From assembly GCA_016934335.1 (NCBI GenBank), contig JAFGTC010000305.1, positions 1-64,000 of the forward strand: 64,000 nt of DNA. Reading direction: 5' to 3'. The stretch is from Candidatus Omnitrophota bacterium. Lineage in GTDB: Bacteria > Hinthialibacterota > Hinthialibacteria > Hinthialibacterales > Hinthialibacteraceae. How positions within the stretch are numbered: position 1 is the first letter of the stretch; every line of letters begins with the position of its first letter. This document shows, piece after piece, positions 1 through 7,872 of this stretch. Position numbers and translations under genes: made by a program. Under the pieces are notes generated by a model. The model saw only the letters and a list, made by a program, of their open reading frames with translations. It ran no database searches and was not told the origin of the DNA.

Positions 1-10
1 CCCTGATCGC

Positions 11-811
11 TTGCTGGCGATGAAGCCGGATATGGACGAACAGGACGACGTGCCCGGCGTCAAAGGCGTCGAGCCGGCCTTCGGCACGCCTGCGAAGTGG
101 ATCGAACCGGATGAGCGCTCTCGAGCCGAAATGGCGGGATACAGCGTCGTCGAGCCGGCGGCCGTGCTGGCGACGCATCTGACGGAAGTGATTCGTTCGC
201 ACGCGCACGATCTTTTAGGGCGGCAGGAGGTTCAGCAGCTGCTGGATAAATTGCGCGAACGCAATGCGGTGCTGGTCAATGAAATTGTCGATACAGCCAA
301 AATTCGCATCGGCGTCATTCAAAAAGTGCTTCAGAATCTGCTGCGCGAACGAATTCCCATCCGCAACTTGGAATTGATATTCGAGGCCATCGCCGATCAT
401 GCTTCGCCGCAGATCGACATCGATTCTCTGACCGAGCGATGCCGCGAGTATCTCGCGCGAATCATCACCAATCTGTATGTCACGCCCAGCGGTCAGCTGC
501 CTGTGATCAATCTCGATCCCAACATCGAAGCGCGAATTCAGGACGGCCTCAATCGCGGCGGCGCGGCGGGCATCTTGGCGACCGATCCCCTGTACGCCGA
601 GCGCATCATCGAGTCCGTTCGGGGAGAATGCCAGAAAGCCATGAACGCCGGCTGTCATCCCTTGATCCTGACGCAGCCCAGCATTCGGCTTTATCTGCGT
701 CGATTGTGCGAACGTTCGATCCCGCATATTGTCGTAATGTCTTATACTGAAGTAGCGCCGGAGGTCGGCGTGAATCGAATTGGAATAGTGAGGGTGCAAA
801 GTGAGAGTTAA
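11..811 (+). CDS. flhA: Flagellar biosynthesis protein FlhA, C-terminal part (5' end lies outside the window)
   Basis: Typical FlhA cytoplasmic domain: 'YSVVEPAAVLATHLTEVIRSHAHDLLGRQEVQQLLDKL', 'LQNLLRERIPIRNLELIFEAIADHA'. Followed immediately by flhF. Confidence 0.93.
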   Translation: MLAMKPDMDEQDDVPGVKGVEPAFGTPAKWIEPDERSRAEMAGYSVVEPAAVLATHLTEVIRSHAHDLLGRQEVQQLLDKLRERNAVLVNEIVDTAKIRIGVIQKVLQNLLRERIPIRNLELIFEAIADHASPQIDIDSLTERCREYLARIITNLYVTPSGQLPVINLDPNIEARIQDGLNRGGAAGILATDPLYAERIIESVRGECQKAMNAGCHPLILTQPSIRLYLRRLCERSIPHIVVMSYTEVAPEVGVNRIGIVRVQSES

Positions 812-2423
812 AAAGTTTCAAGCCAAAGACATGGCGGAAGCCATTCGCAAAGTCAAAGCGGACCTAGGCCCCAATGCCATCATTTTGCATTCGCGGGATC
901 TGAGCCGAGGCCTCTGGGGATGGTTCAGCCGCGCCGGCGTGGAGGTCACAGCCGGCGTGGATGTGAAACCGCCGTCCTCGCCGAATCCTCGATCCGATGA
1001 ATCCTCGAATAAGCGTTTGAAATCGAACGGCCGCTCTACAAAGCGCGGCGCTCGCCTGGACGTGAAAGTTTCGGACGTTCCTTTCTCGGTTGTGGAGGAT
1101 GTCGCTCCCCTGTTGGATAAGAATTCGGAAGAGAATCCTTTGTTAGGGAAGCCCGTGCTTGGCGAGGATCATCCGCTCTTGGCGCTCTCGCGCAAAATCG
1201 TGGAGGAAAACAGCGGCAGTAACGGAAAGCAAAACATCCAAGCGCCTCCACCGCCCGCCTCCGAGCCCCCTTCCCATGAACAGAATAAAAAATTGGAAAT
1301 GCGCCTCGCCAATTTAGAAAATCGATTGATTAAATTGACCGGCTTGATCGAAACGCTGACGCCTTCGATGTCTATTGACGGGCAATCGTCTATTCCGAAG
1401 CCGGCGCAGGAGTTGTACCGTCACCTGATCGACCAGGATGTGGAGGAGAGTCTGGCGAAATCCATCGCTCTGCAAATTGCAGAGGAATCCGGCGAAAAGG
1501 AAGATGGTTGGGCGTCGCTGCAATCGCATATGACCAGTAAAATTTCCGTCGCGGCGCCGATTGCGTTGGATCGGAAGGAAGACAAACCCAAAGTGTTGAT
1601 GTTGGTGGGGCCGACGGGAGTCGGCAAAACCACGACGCTGGCTAAAATCTCCGCGCAATATCGATACAATCCCAATACAAAAACGCGGCCCAAAATTGCG
1701 TTTATCACCGCCGATTTATATCGACTGGCGGCGGTGGAGCAATTGCAGAAATATACGGAGATCCTCGGCGTTGATCTCGAAGTGACTTATTCGCCGGAAG
1801 AAGTGCGGCAGGCGCTTAAAAAGCATCAAGACGCTCATTTGATCTTATTCGACACCGCAGGAACTTGTCAGCGCAATCTTCCTCAAATGAGCACGCTGGC
1901 CGCCATCGTTGAAGCCTGCAATCCGGATGAAGTCCATCTGGTCATTTCAACGACGACCAAGTACAGCGATATGGTGGATATTGTCGATCATTTCAAGGAG
2001 ATCAAACCGTCGCGGCTGTTATTTACAAAAATCGATGAATCGACGACCTTCGGTCCGATTTTCAATATCATCTCGAAATATAAAATGCCGATTTCCTATT
2101 TGACGACCGGCCAAAATGTTCCCGAAGACATCGAACGCGCGCAGCCGGAGCGTATTGCGAAATTGCTGTTATCCAAACCGATTGTCAATCGAACCATCGA
2201 ATCGAACGCCGCTGATGAATCGGAAGAAGCGAAGCCTGTTTCGGCGCCGTCTTTGGGCAATCCGCCTTCGAATAATTCCTCTTTGAACAATCCCACTATG
2301 AACAATCCGGATTCGAAAGATTCATCTTCGAAAGCCGGTGCAGCGTCTTCCGTCGCAGTCGCGGCCGAGCCGGAGCGGGAAAATAAAAAACAGGAACTAT
2401 GCAATGAAATCACGAATTCCTGA
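801..2423 (+). CDS. flhF: Flagellar SRP-family GTPase FlhF with low-complexity middle and C-terminal regions
   Basis: N-terminus 'MRVKKFQAKDMAEAIRKVKADLGPNAIILHSRD'; G1 'VGPTGVGKTTTLAKI'; G3 'FDTAG'; 'TKIDES'. Overlaps flhA by 11 nt. Confidence 0.93.
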   Translation: MRVKKFQAKDMAEAIRKVKADLGPNAIILHSRDLSRGLWGWFSRAGVEVTAGVDVKPPSSPNPRSDESSNKRLKSNGRSTKRGARLDVKVSDVPFSVVEDVAPLLDKNSEENPLLGKPVLGEDHPLLALSRKIVEENSGSNGKQNIQAPPPPASEPPSHEQNKKLEMRLANLENRLIKLTGLIETLTPSMSIDGQSSIPKPAQELYRHLIDQDVEESLAKSIALQIAEESGEKEDGWASLQSHMTSKISVAAPIALDRKEDKPKVLMLVGPTGVGKTTTLAKISAQYRYNPNTKTRPKIAFITADLYRLAAVEQLQKYTEILGVDLEVTYSPEEVRQALKKHQDAHLILFDTAGTCQRNLPQMSTLAAIVEACNPDEVHLVISTTTKYSDMVDIVDHFKEIKPSRLLFTKIDESTTFGPIFNIISKYKMPISYLTTGQNVPEDIERAQPERIAKLLLSKPIVNRTIESNAADESEEAKPVSAPSLGNPPSNNSSLNNPTMNNPDSKDSSSKAGAASSVAVAAEPERENKKQELCNEITNS

Positions 2424-3813
2424 TCAAGCCGAAAAACTTCGGCAACTAGCGGCGCATGAAACCAAACCCTCGGCGGTTTTGGATAAACCGGCGAAGCCGC
2501 TTGACGATGCGTCTGTCTCCTCCGCGCCGTCCCAATCTCCCTCAAACAACTCTATGAATTTGCATGGCGAGGGGGATGCCGGGGCGGAGAAAAAAAATCT
2601 TAAAAAAGATCTTCCCCCTCCAAACGAGGCGAAAATAGAAAATCTATCGGTGACTTCAGGCGGCGCTTTGAAGACGCTTGACGCGGCGGATCAACCAAAA
2701 TCGTCTACGGAGAAATCCAGCGATGCGGCGGTCAAGGAAAGCAAGGAGCATCCGGTTGAATCTTTAGCAGCAGAGAATCCGAAGCGGCAGGAAGAGGCGG
2801 CTTCCTCCGCTCCTCCATTAAGGTCTCAAGGAAATCAAGGGGATGGAAAGGATACCAAGCAGGAAGCGGAAAAAGCCGTCGACCAGAAAACTCCGGTCGA
2901 AATTGAGAGAAGCGAATCGGCGCCGTCTGAGAAACAGAAATCATCCCCAGTTCATCCCGCCGCAAAATCCCAACGATTCCCCATGCAGAAATCGACGCAA
3001 GTCATCGCTATAACAGGGGGGAAGGGCGGCGTAGGAAAAAGCAACATTGCCTGCAACTTAGCTATCGCCATGGCGCAGATGAACAAGCAGGTCATGGTGT
3101 TGGACGCTGATCTGTCGCTGGCCAACGTAGATGTATTGCTGGGATTGACGCCGCGCTACAACTTGAGTCATGTCATCCGCGGCGTTAAAACAATGAAAGA
3201 TATCATGATCAATGGCCCGGCCGGCGTGCGCATTATTCCCGGCGGTTCGGGCGTCGAAGAACTCACGCAGCTCAACCCGACGGAAATGGCCCGCTTGTTC
3301 AGCGCATTCGACGGAATTCAACCTGCGCCGGATATCTTTATGATTGATACCGCGGCGGGCATCCATCCGAACGTTATGCAATTCCTCTCGGCGGCCGATC
3401 AAGTGATCGTGGTGACCACGCCGGAGCCGACGGCGTATACGGATGCGTATGCGCTGATCAAGACGCTGATCAAGCATCAAAACGGGCAGGAGATCGGGCT
3501 TCTGGTCAACATGGCGCAAAACGCGCGCGAGGCGGCCGAAGTGCTTCGTTTAATGCTGCAGATGTGCCGGCAGTTTCTCAATCTTTCCTTCAACAACATC
3601 GGCTTCGTTCCGCGCGATCCGGATGTGCTCAAAGCAGTGCGCTACCAAAAGCCGTTTCTGCTGCGGGCGCCGAATTCCCCCGCTTCAAAAACCATTCGCA
3701 ATATCGCCGCGACTATTTTACAGATTGAATTCAAAGACAAACAAACCAAGGGGCTTCGGCGCTTTTTTCACCGTCTCTTTAAGACCGATCCCGCTCGTGA
3801 GGCCGCTTCATAA
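2404..3813 (+). CDS. flhG: FlhG/FleN (MinD-like ATPase) with a long N-terminal low-complexity extension
   Basis: Deviant Walker A 'GGKGGVGKSNIACNLA', 'VLDADLSLANVDVLLGL', 'DTAAG'. Start taken at ATG 2404 (ORF track begins at an alternative start at 2338), which gives N-terminus MKSRIPDQAEKLRQLA. Overlaps flhF by 20 nt. Confidence 0.88.
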   Translation: MKSRIPDQAEKLRQLAAHETKPSAVLDKPAKPLDDASVSSAPSQSPSNNSMNLHGEGDAGAEKKNLKKDLPPPNEAKIENLSVTSGGALKTLDAADQPKSSTEKSSDAAVKESKEHPVESLAAENPKRQEEAASSAPPLRSQGNQGDGKDTKQEAEKAVDQKTPVEIERSESAPSEKQKSSPVHPAAKSQRFPMQKSTQVIAITGGKGGVGKSNIACNLAIAMAQMNKQVMVLDADLSLANVDVLLGLTPRYNLSHVIRGVKTMKDIMINGPAGVRIIPGGSGVEELTQLNPTEMARLFSAFDGIQPAPDIFMIDTAAGIHPNVMQFLSAADQVIVVTTPEPTAYTDAYALIKTLIKHQNGQEIGLLVNMAQNAREAAEVLRLMLQMCRQFLNLSFNNIGFVPRDPDVLKAVRYQKPFLLRAPNSPASKTIRNIAATILQIEFKDKQTKGLRRFFHRLFKTDPAREAAS

Positions 3814-3942
3814 CCTCTTTCTGGCAGATCAATTGGAATTGTTGCGCGTACATGCCAGACGACTTATAAGAAATGGTCATTCAAATTTAAATAGAGATGT
3901 ACTGTCCTACCAACTGACCGAAAATAAGGGAGCGAATCAACC

Positions 3943-6900
3943 ATGAAACGTATGAGAACAATATTTCTGACTCTTCTTGTTCTGAATCTCATTCCAGCTG
4001 CGCAAATAGGGTATGTTCAAGATGTCTATCAAACATTGGCGAAGCCTATGCCGGCCAATGAAGCCGCGGGCGATCGACCGTATGAGATGGTAAGAGCGAA
4101 TCGAACTCCTCCTCGCAAGCCCTTGGTCAATTTCGATTCTCTGTCGGGATGGTCATTGCAAGGTACAAATGGCGCTGTCGGAGATCTTTTTGAATCCCAA
4201 CTTCAGCGCGTTTGGGATTCGCCAGTGGCGAGGCTGGTTTACCGGGGATCGTCGAACGAGAGTGAAATTACGATTCAACCGCCGGAGCCGATTCCTCTTC
4301 CCGATAACGTGAATGCTCTCACCGTGTGGATGTACGGTAACAATTGGAGTTGGGTCCCCGATCCGACAACGCCCCGCGTGGATGTCTTCATTCTTTTCCA
4401 GAATCAGAACGGGGAAAAAACGCCGCTGAATATTACGAATGTGAGATGGAAAGAGTGGTGGCTAGTGCATAAACTTCTTCCTTCCTCCCTGATGGATCAG
4501 GAATCTATATCGTTTGCCGGGATTCAGATTCGCGGCTGCGCCAATACAGAAGATCGAGAACTCTTTTTTGAAGATCTCGTGTTTTATCAGGAATCTCTCG
4601 ATCCTATTCAATTTCAACCGCGGCCGAAACGAAATATCGAACCGTTTCCCGGCCAGTCTCATGGCGCCAACACGGGGCCGGGAACGCTGCCTTTCCCTGT
4701 GCGCGAGGAAACCATCTTACCCGACAATTACGAAGAAGATTTCCAGACAGAATTGCATGGCGAAGATCATCGATATACTTTTCGTTATACAGGCAAGGAT
4801 GCCGTTCTTGAGTATGTTCTCGATTCGGAGAAAGACTTTTTCCGCGGGATTGACGTAAGGTTGAATGGAAGCCAGACCGCAACGGTGTGGAATGACGGCG
4901 GGATCAAATTCCAGGGAGAATTGCGCGACCTTCATCTGTTTCAAATTTCCCAATTGGATCCAGACGTACTTCACAGCATCTGGAAAGGATCTGTCGATGA
5001 TCGTGAAATCCAAATCGAAATGAATGTTCGCCTGTGGCAAAAGTCGCTGGTGATGGATGTTTTCTGCCTGGGCGGGGAAGCCGTGGAATTGGCCTATGGA
5101 TATATTGCCAATGTCAAGAATCCTACGCTGCTGGCTCAGCCCTACTTGAATTATGGCGGGCATCATCTTCAAGTTCTGATGTCTGCAGGAGAAATCCCAT
5201 TTTTCGCATCGGTTTGGATGGATTGGTATCGGTCGAATGCATCCCGGCCTTACGCCCTCGATCAAATCAAAGAGGATCGCGTTTTCCTTAACGGAGGAGT
5301 TCAGTATCTTCCTAAGACCGATGGAAAGCGGAACGATCTTTTTGAACGTTTTTTCATTACCGTTTCGCCTGCTTTTGAGGAAACGCTTCCCACCATCGCC
5401 AATCCTCCGGCGAAACGAGGGAAGGAAGCGGCGACCCGATTGTGGCAGGAAAGTTGGGGGCCGAGCGATTACGCCAAAGAACATGAACGCAGCAGGCAGC
5501 TGCGCGCCTATGGCATCAAGATGCTGACTCAATGCAACCATGAAATTACCTGGAGGGATTCAGGTGAAAGTTTTACATTCCGCTCCTATTCCGCGCCCGG
5601 CAAAGGCGGAGACGAAGCCTTGAAACAATATGTCGCCGATCAGCGATCGCTGGGCTGGCGATCCGGACTTTATACCAATTACTGTGATTTTGCCCCGGTG
5701 AACGAGCATTGGAATATCGATATGGTGATGCGCAATTCCAATGGCGATTTAGTCACGGCCTGGCCGCGATGCTATTCTCCGAAAGCGTTATATGCAGTGG
5801 AAAAAGATCGAGAACTCGCTCCGATTATTCAAAAAAAATTCAATACCAACGCCGCATACACCGATGTTCATACGTCGGTGTCGCCCTGGGATCGCTGCGA
5901 TTTTGATGCGCGAGCGCCCGGAGCGGGAACGTTCGCTTCCACGTTTTATGCATACGGCGAACTATTGTTGCACGATCAGGACGTCTATGACGGCCACTGC
6001 TGGTCGGAAGGCAACCATCAGTGGCTTTCCGCCGGATTATGCGTGGGAAATTACGGGCTGACCTACAGCGCTCTGCGTCTTTGGAAAGAACCGTATTTAC
6101 CCCATTTTGATTTACTGAAAATGCATCCTCTCAGCGTAGACATCGGCGTTCCCTGGACATCGCGCTTCTTTGAGGGAAAAGAAAATTGGAATTCCAAAGA
6201 ACAAATCGAACATAGCATCGATCAATTTATAGCGGCGACGATCGCCTATGGACATATCGGCTGGCTGGTGGAAGAAACGTATGGAATTCGCCAGACTTGC
6301 CGTTCATATTATATGCTGCAACAGCTTCAAAGCCGTTACGCGATGGAAAAGCCTGTGCGCATCCAATATGGCTCTCCGGATGGACTGGTCGATTCGTCCC
6401 AGGCGTTGTTGACGGGAGTCTGGAAGCAGAATCGGCTGTATATTCAATACGAAAACGGCGTTGAAATTTGGATCAACGGCAATCCAAGCGAGGTCTGGGA
6501 AGTCAAACATAATGATGAACTGTTTCGCATCCCGTCATACGGATGGGCGGCCGTTCAAGGAAATGACTTTGTGACCGGATCGGTATTGGAAGGCAATAAG
6601 CGCTTCGATTTTGTCAGATCTCTCGAATATGTATTTCTGGATGGCCGTGGAGCATATCGCGAATGCGACGGCGTCGGATCGGAGGGATCCGTGGCGGTCT
6701 GCCGGGCGGAGGATCGGAAGGGACTTGCCATTTTCTCCGTCGAGGGAGTGAAGCGCTTATCCATCGGCGCTGTCGACCGTACATTCGAGCCGGATGACGT
6801 CCGTTCGGAAATCTCACGAATTCATCAAGCGAAAGCGATTTCAGTAGAAGCGTTCAACATGGACGGTGAATTGATTTATGACGAAGGGCGCATTCTAACA

Positions 6901-6978
6901 AACAAAGATGATAATGGAAATTGGAATATTCCAATGTATGAAAATGCCATCCGTTATGAAGTACGCATAAAAGAATGA
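3943..6978 (+). CDS. Large secreted protein, putative TIM-barrel glycoside hydrolase-like enzyme
   Basis: N-terminal signal-like segment 'MRTIFLTLLVLNLIPAAQIGY'; jelly-roll-like N-terminal half; barrel-like 'GWRSGLYTNYCDFAPVNEHWN...AYTDVHTSVSPW...DGHCWSEGNHQWLSAG'. No GH family assigned with confidence. Confidence 0.6.
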   Translation: MKRMRTIFLTLLVLNLIPAAQIGYVQDVYQTLAKPMPANEAAGDRPYEMVRANRTPPRKPLVNFDSLSGWSLQGTNGAVGDLFESQLQRVWDSPVARLVYRGSSNESEITIQPPEPIPLPDNVNALTVWMYGNNWSWVPDPTTPRVDVFILFQNQNGEKTPLNITNVRWKEWWLVHKLLPSSLMDQESISFAGIQIRGCANTEDRELFFEDLVFYQESLDPIQFQPRPKRNIEPFPGQSHGANTGPGTLPFPVREETILPDNYEEDFQTELHGEDHRYTFRYTGKDAVLEYVLDSEKDFFRGIDVRLNGSQTATVWNDGGIKFQGELRDLHLFQISQLDPDVLHSIWKGSVDDREIQIEMNVRLWQKSLVMDVFCLGGEAVELAYGYIANVKNPTLLAQPYLNYGGHHLQVLMSAGEIPFFASVWMDWYRSNASRPYALDQIKEDRVFLNGGVQYLPKTDGKRNDLFERFFITVSPAFEETLPTIANPPAKRGKEAATRLWQESWGPSDYAKEHERSRQLRAYGIKMLTQCNHEITWRDSGESFTFRSYSAPGKGGDEALKQYVADQRSLGWRSGLYTNYCDFAPVNEHWNIDMVMRNSNGDLVTAWPRCYSPKALYAVEKDRELAPIIQKKFNTNAAYTDVHTSVSPWDRCDFDARAPGAGTFASTFYAYGELLLHDQDVYDGHCWSEGNHQWLSAGLCVGNYGLTYSALRLWKEPYLPHFDLLKMHPLSVDIGVPWTSRFFEGKENWNSKEQIEHSIDQFIAATIAYGHIGWLVEETYGIRQTCRSYYMLQQLQSRYAMEKPVRIQYGSPDGLVDSSQALLTGVWKQNRLYIQYENGVEIWINGNPSEVWEVKHNDELFRIPSYGWAAVQGNDFVTGSVLEGNKRFDFVRSLEYVFLDGRGAYRECDGVGSEGSVAVCRAEDRKGLAIFSVEGVKRLSIGAVDRTFEPDDVRSEISRIHQAKAISVEAFNMDGELIYDEGRILTNKDDNGNWNIPMYENAIRYEVRIKE

Positions 6979-6981
6979 TTC

Positions 6982-7000
6982 AGGAGGAATCTATCCTCCT
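6982..7000 (+). terminator. Short hairpin (7-bp perfect stem AGGAGGA/TCCTCCT, 5-nt loop) followed by CCTTTTC
   Basis: Inverted repeat directly after the stop codon of the 3943-6978 gene. Confidence 0.5.
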
Positions 7001-7077
7001 CCTTTTCATGCTGTCTTCGAAGCCAAAGGCATGCGATTTTTGCTTTTTTGGATTGGATGGTTTTCTCGAGGTCTCTT

Positions 7078-7731
7078 TTAGTAACTGATCCGGCCGCCTC
7101 TCTGCCGGTTTGAATCGATATCGCTAAAAACATTGGAAACGAAAAGATCCCCTCGAGATGTCAGTCCGTTCGAGGAGTCGTACTGCAAACCGTTCGGGTT
7201 GCCGCCCGGCTTGAAGAAAAAGCCCCAATCCCCTGTCAAGTGGTCAGGGCCGATCAATGAAAATGTATAACTTTCCGCCTGCGTCGCCTGCCCCGAATAT
7301 CGCGTATTGTATGTGATGGCGCAATTGGAGCAAAACGCATCCAACATTTGAGTGGACGACATGTACGATACCGGCGTCGTGAAAATACGCAATTGGCTAA
7401 AACTCATAAACATGGGCGCGAAGCTAAATTCAGGAATCCCTTTAATATGGGTCGGCGCGCCGTTGGATGTTGAACCGCATCCCAGGCCTCCAAGATAGAC
7501 GGCTGAACCGGGATCGTCGCAGTCGATGGGCCTCTGCTGATTATTATCCAGCATGTACATCAAGACGACATTTTCCAATGTACGTATATCCGATTTTCCC
7601 CGCGCAACGCGGGCGCGAACTTGGGCGTTCAAAAAATTGGGAACTGCTATCGCCGCCAATATTCCTATGATGGCCACAACAATAAGTAGTTCGATTAGAG
7701 TGAATGCGCTGCGTTTTTTCCCCGTCTTCAT
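7078..7731 (-). CDS. Type IV prepilin-like (pseudopilin) protein
   Basis: 'MKTGKKRSAFTLIELLIVVAIIGILAAIAVPNFLNAQVRARVARGKSDIRTL', a classic prepilin N-methylation motif. Start placed at the ATG just before KTGKKRS. Confidence 0.88.
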   Translation of the reverse strand: MKTGKKRSAFTLIELLIVVAIIGILAAIAVPNFLNAQVRARVARGKSDIRTLENVVLMYMLDNNQQRPIDCDDPGSAVYLGGLGCGSTSNGAPTHIKGIPEFSFAPMFMSFSQLRIFTTPVSYMSSTQMLDAFCSNCAITYNTRYSGQATQAESYTFSLIGPDHLTGDWGFFFKPGGNPNGLQYDSSNGLTSRGDLFVSNVFSDIDSNRQRGGRISY

Positions 7732-7872
7732 GATCATAATTCCTGAATTTCTTTTTTTATTGCTTGATGATAGCACAGAAATGGCGCACGGATCTGTTTT
7801 GCATAGGATCATTGAAAAAAAAGAGCATTACGTTTTTTTCCGGCTGCGCCGGTTTTAGGCGCTTGCCAAGGT

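Noticed and set aside
1850-1880. FlhF G3 motif reads DTAGT rather than the DTAGR of SRP GTPases
   Set aside because: FlhF proteins from other bacteria also vary at this position (for example DTAGM in some gammaproteobacteria, from memory), so it is probably not a lineage-specific defect.
4717-5541. 274-aa minus strand ORF
   Set aside because: Entirely inside the 3943-6978 gene; low-plausibility composition and no domain.
7553-7858. Small + strand ORFs across the prepilin gene
   Set aside because: Antisense to the conserved prepilin N-terminal coding region.
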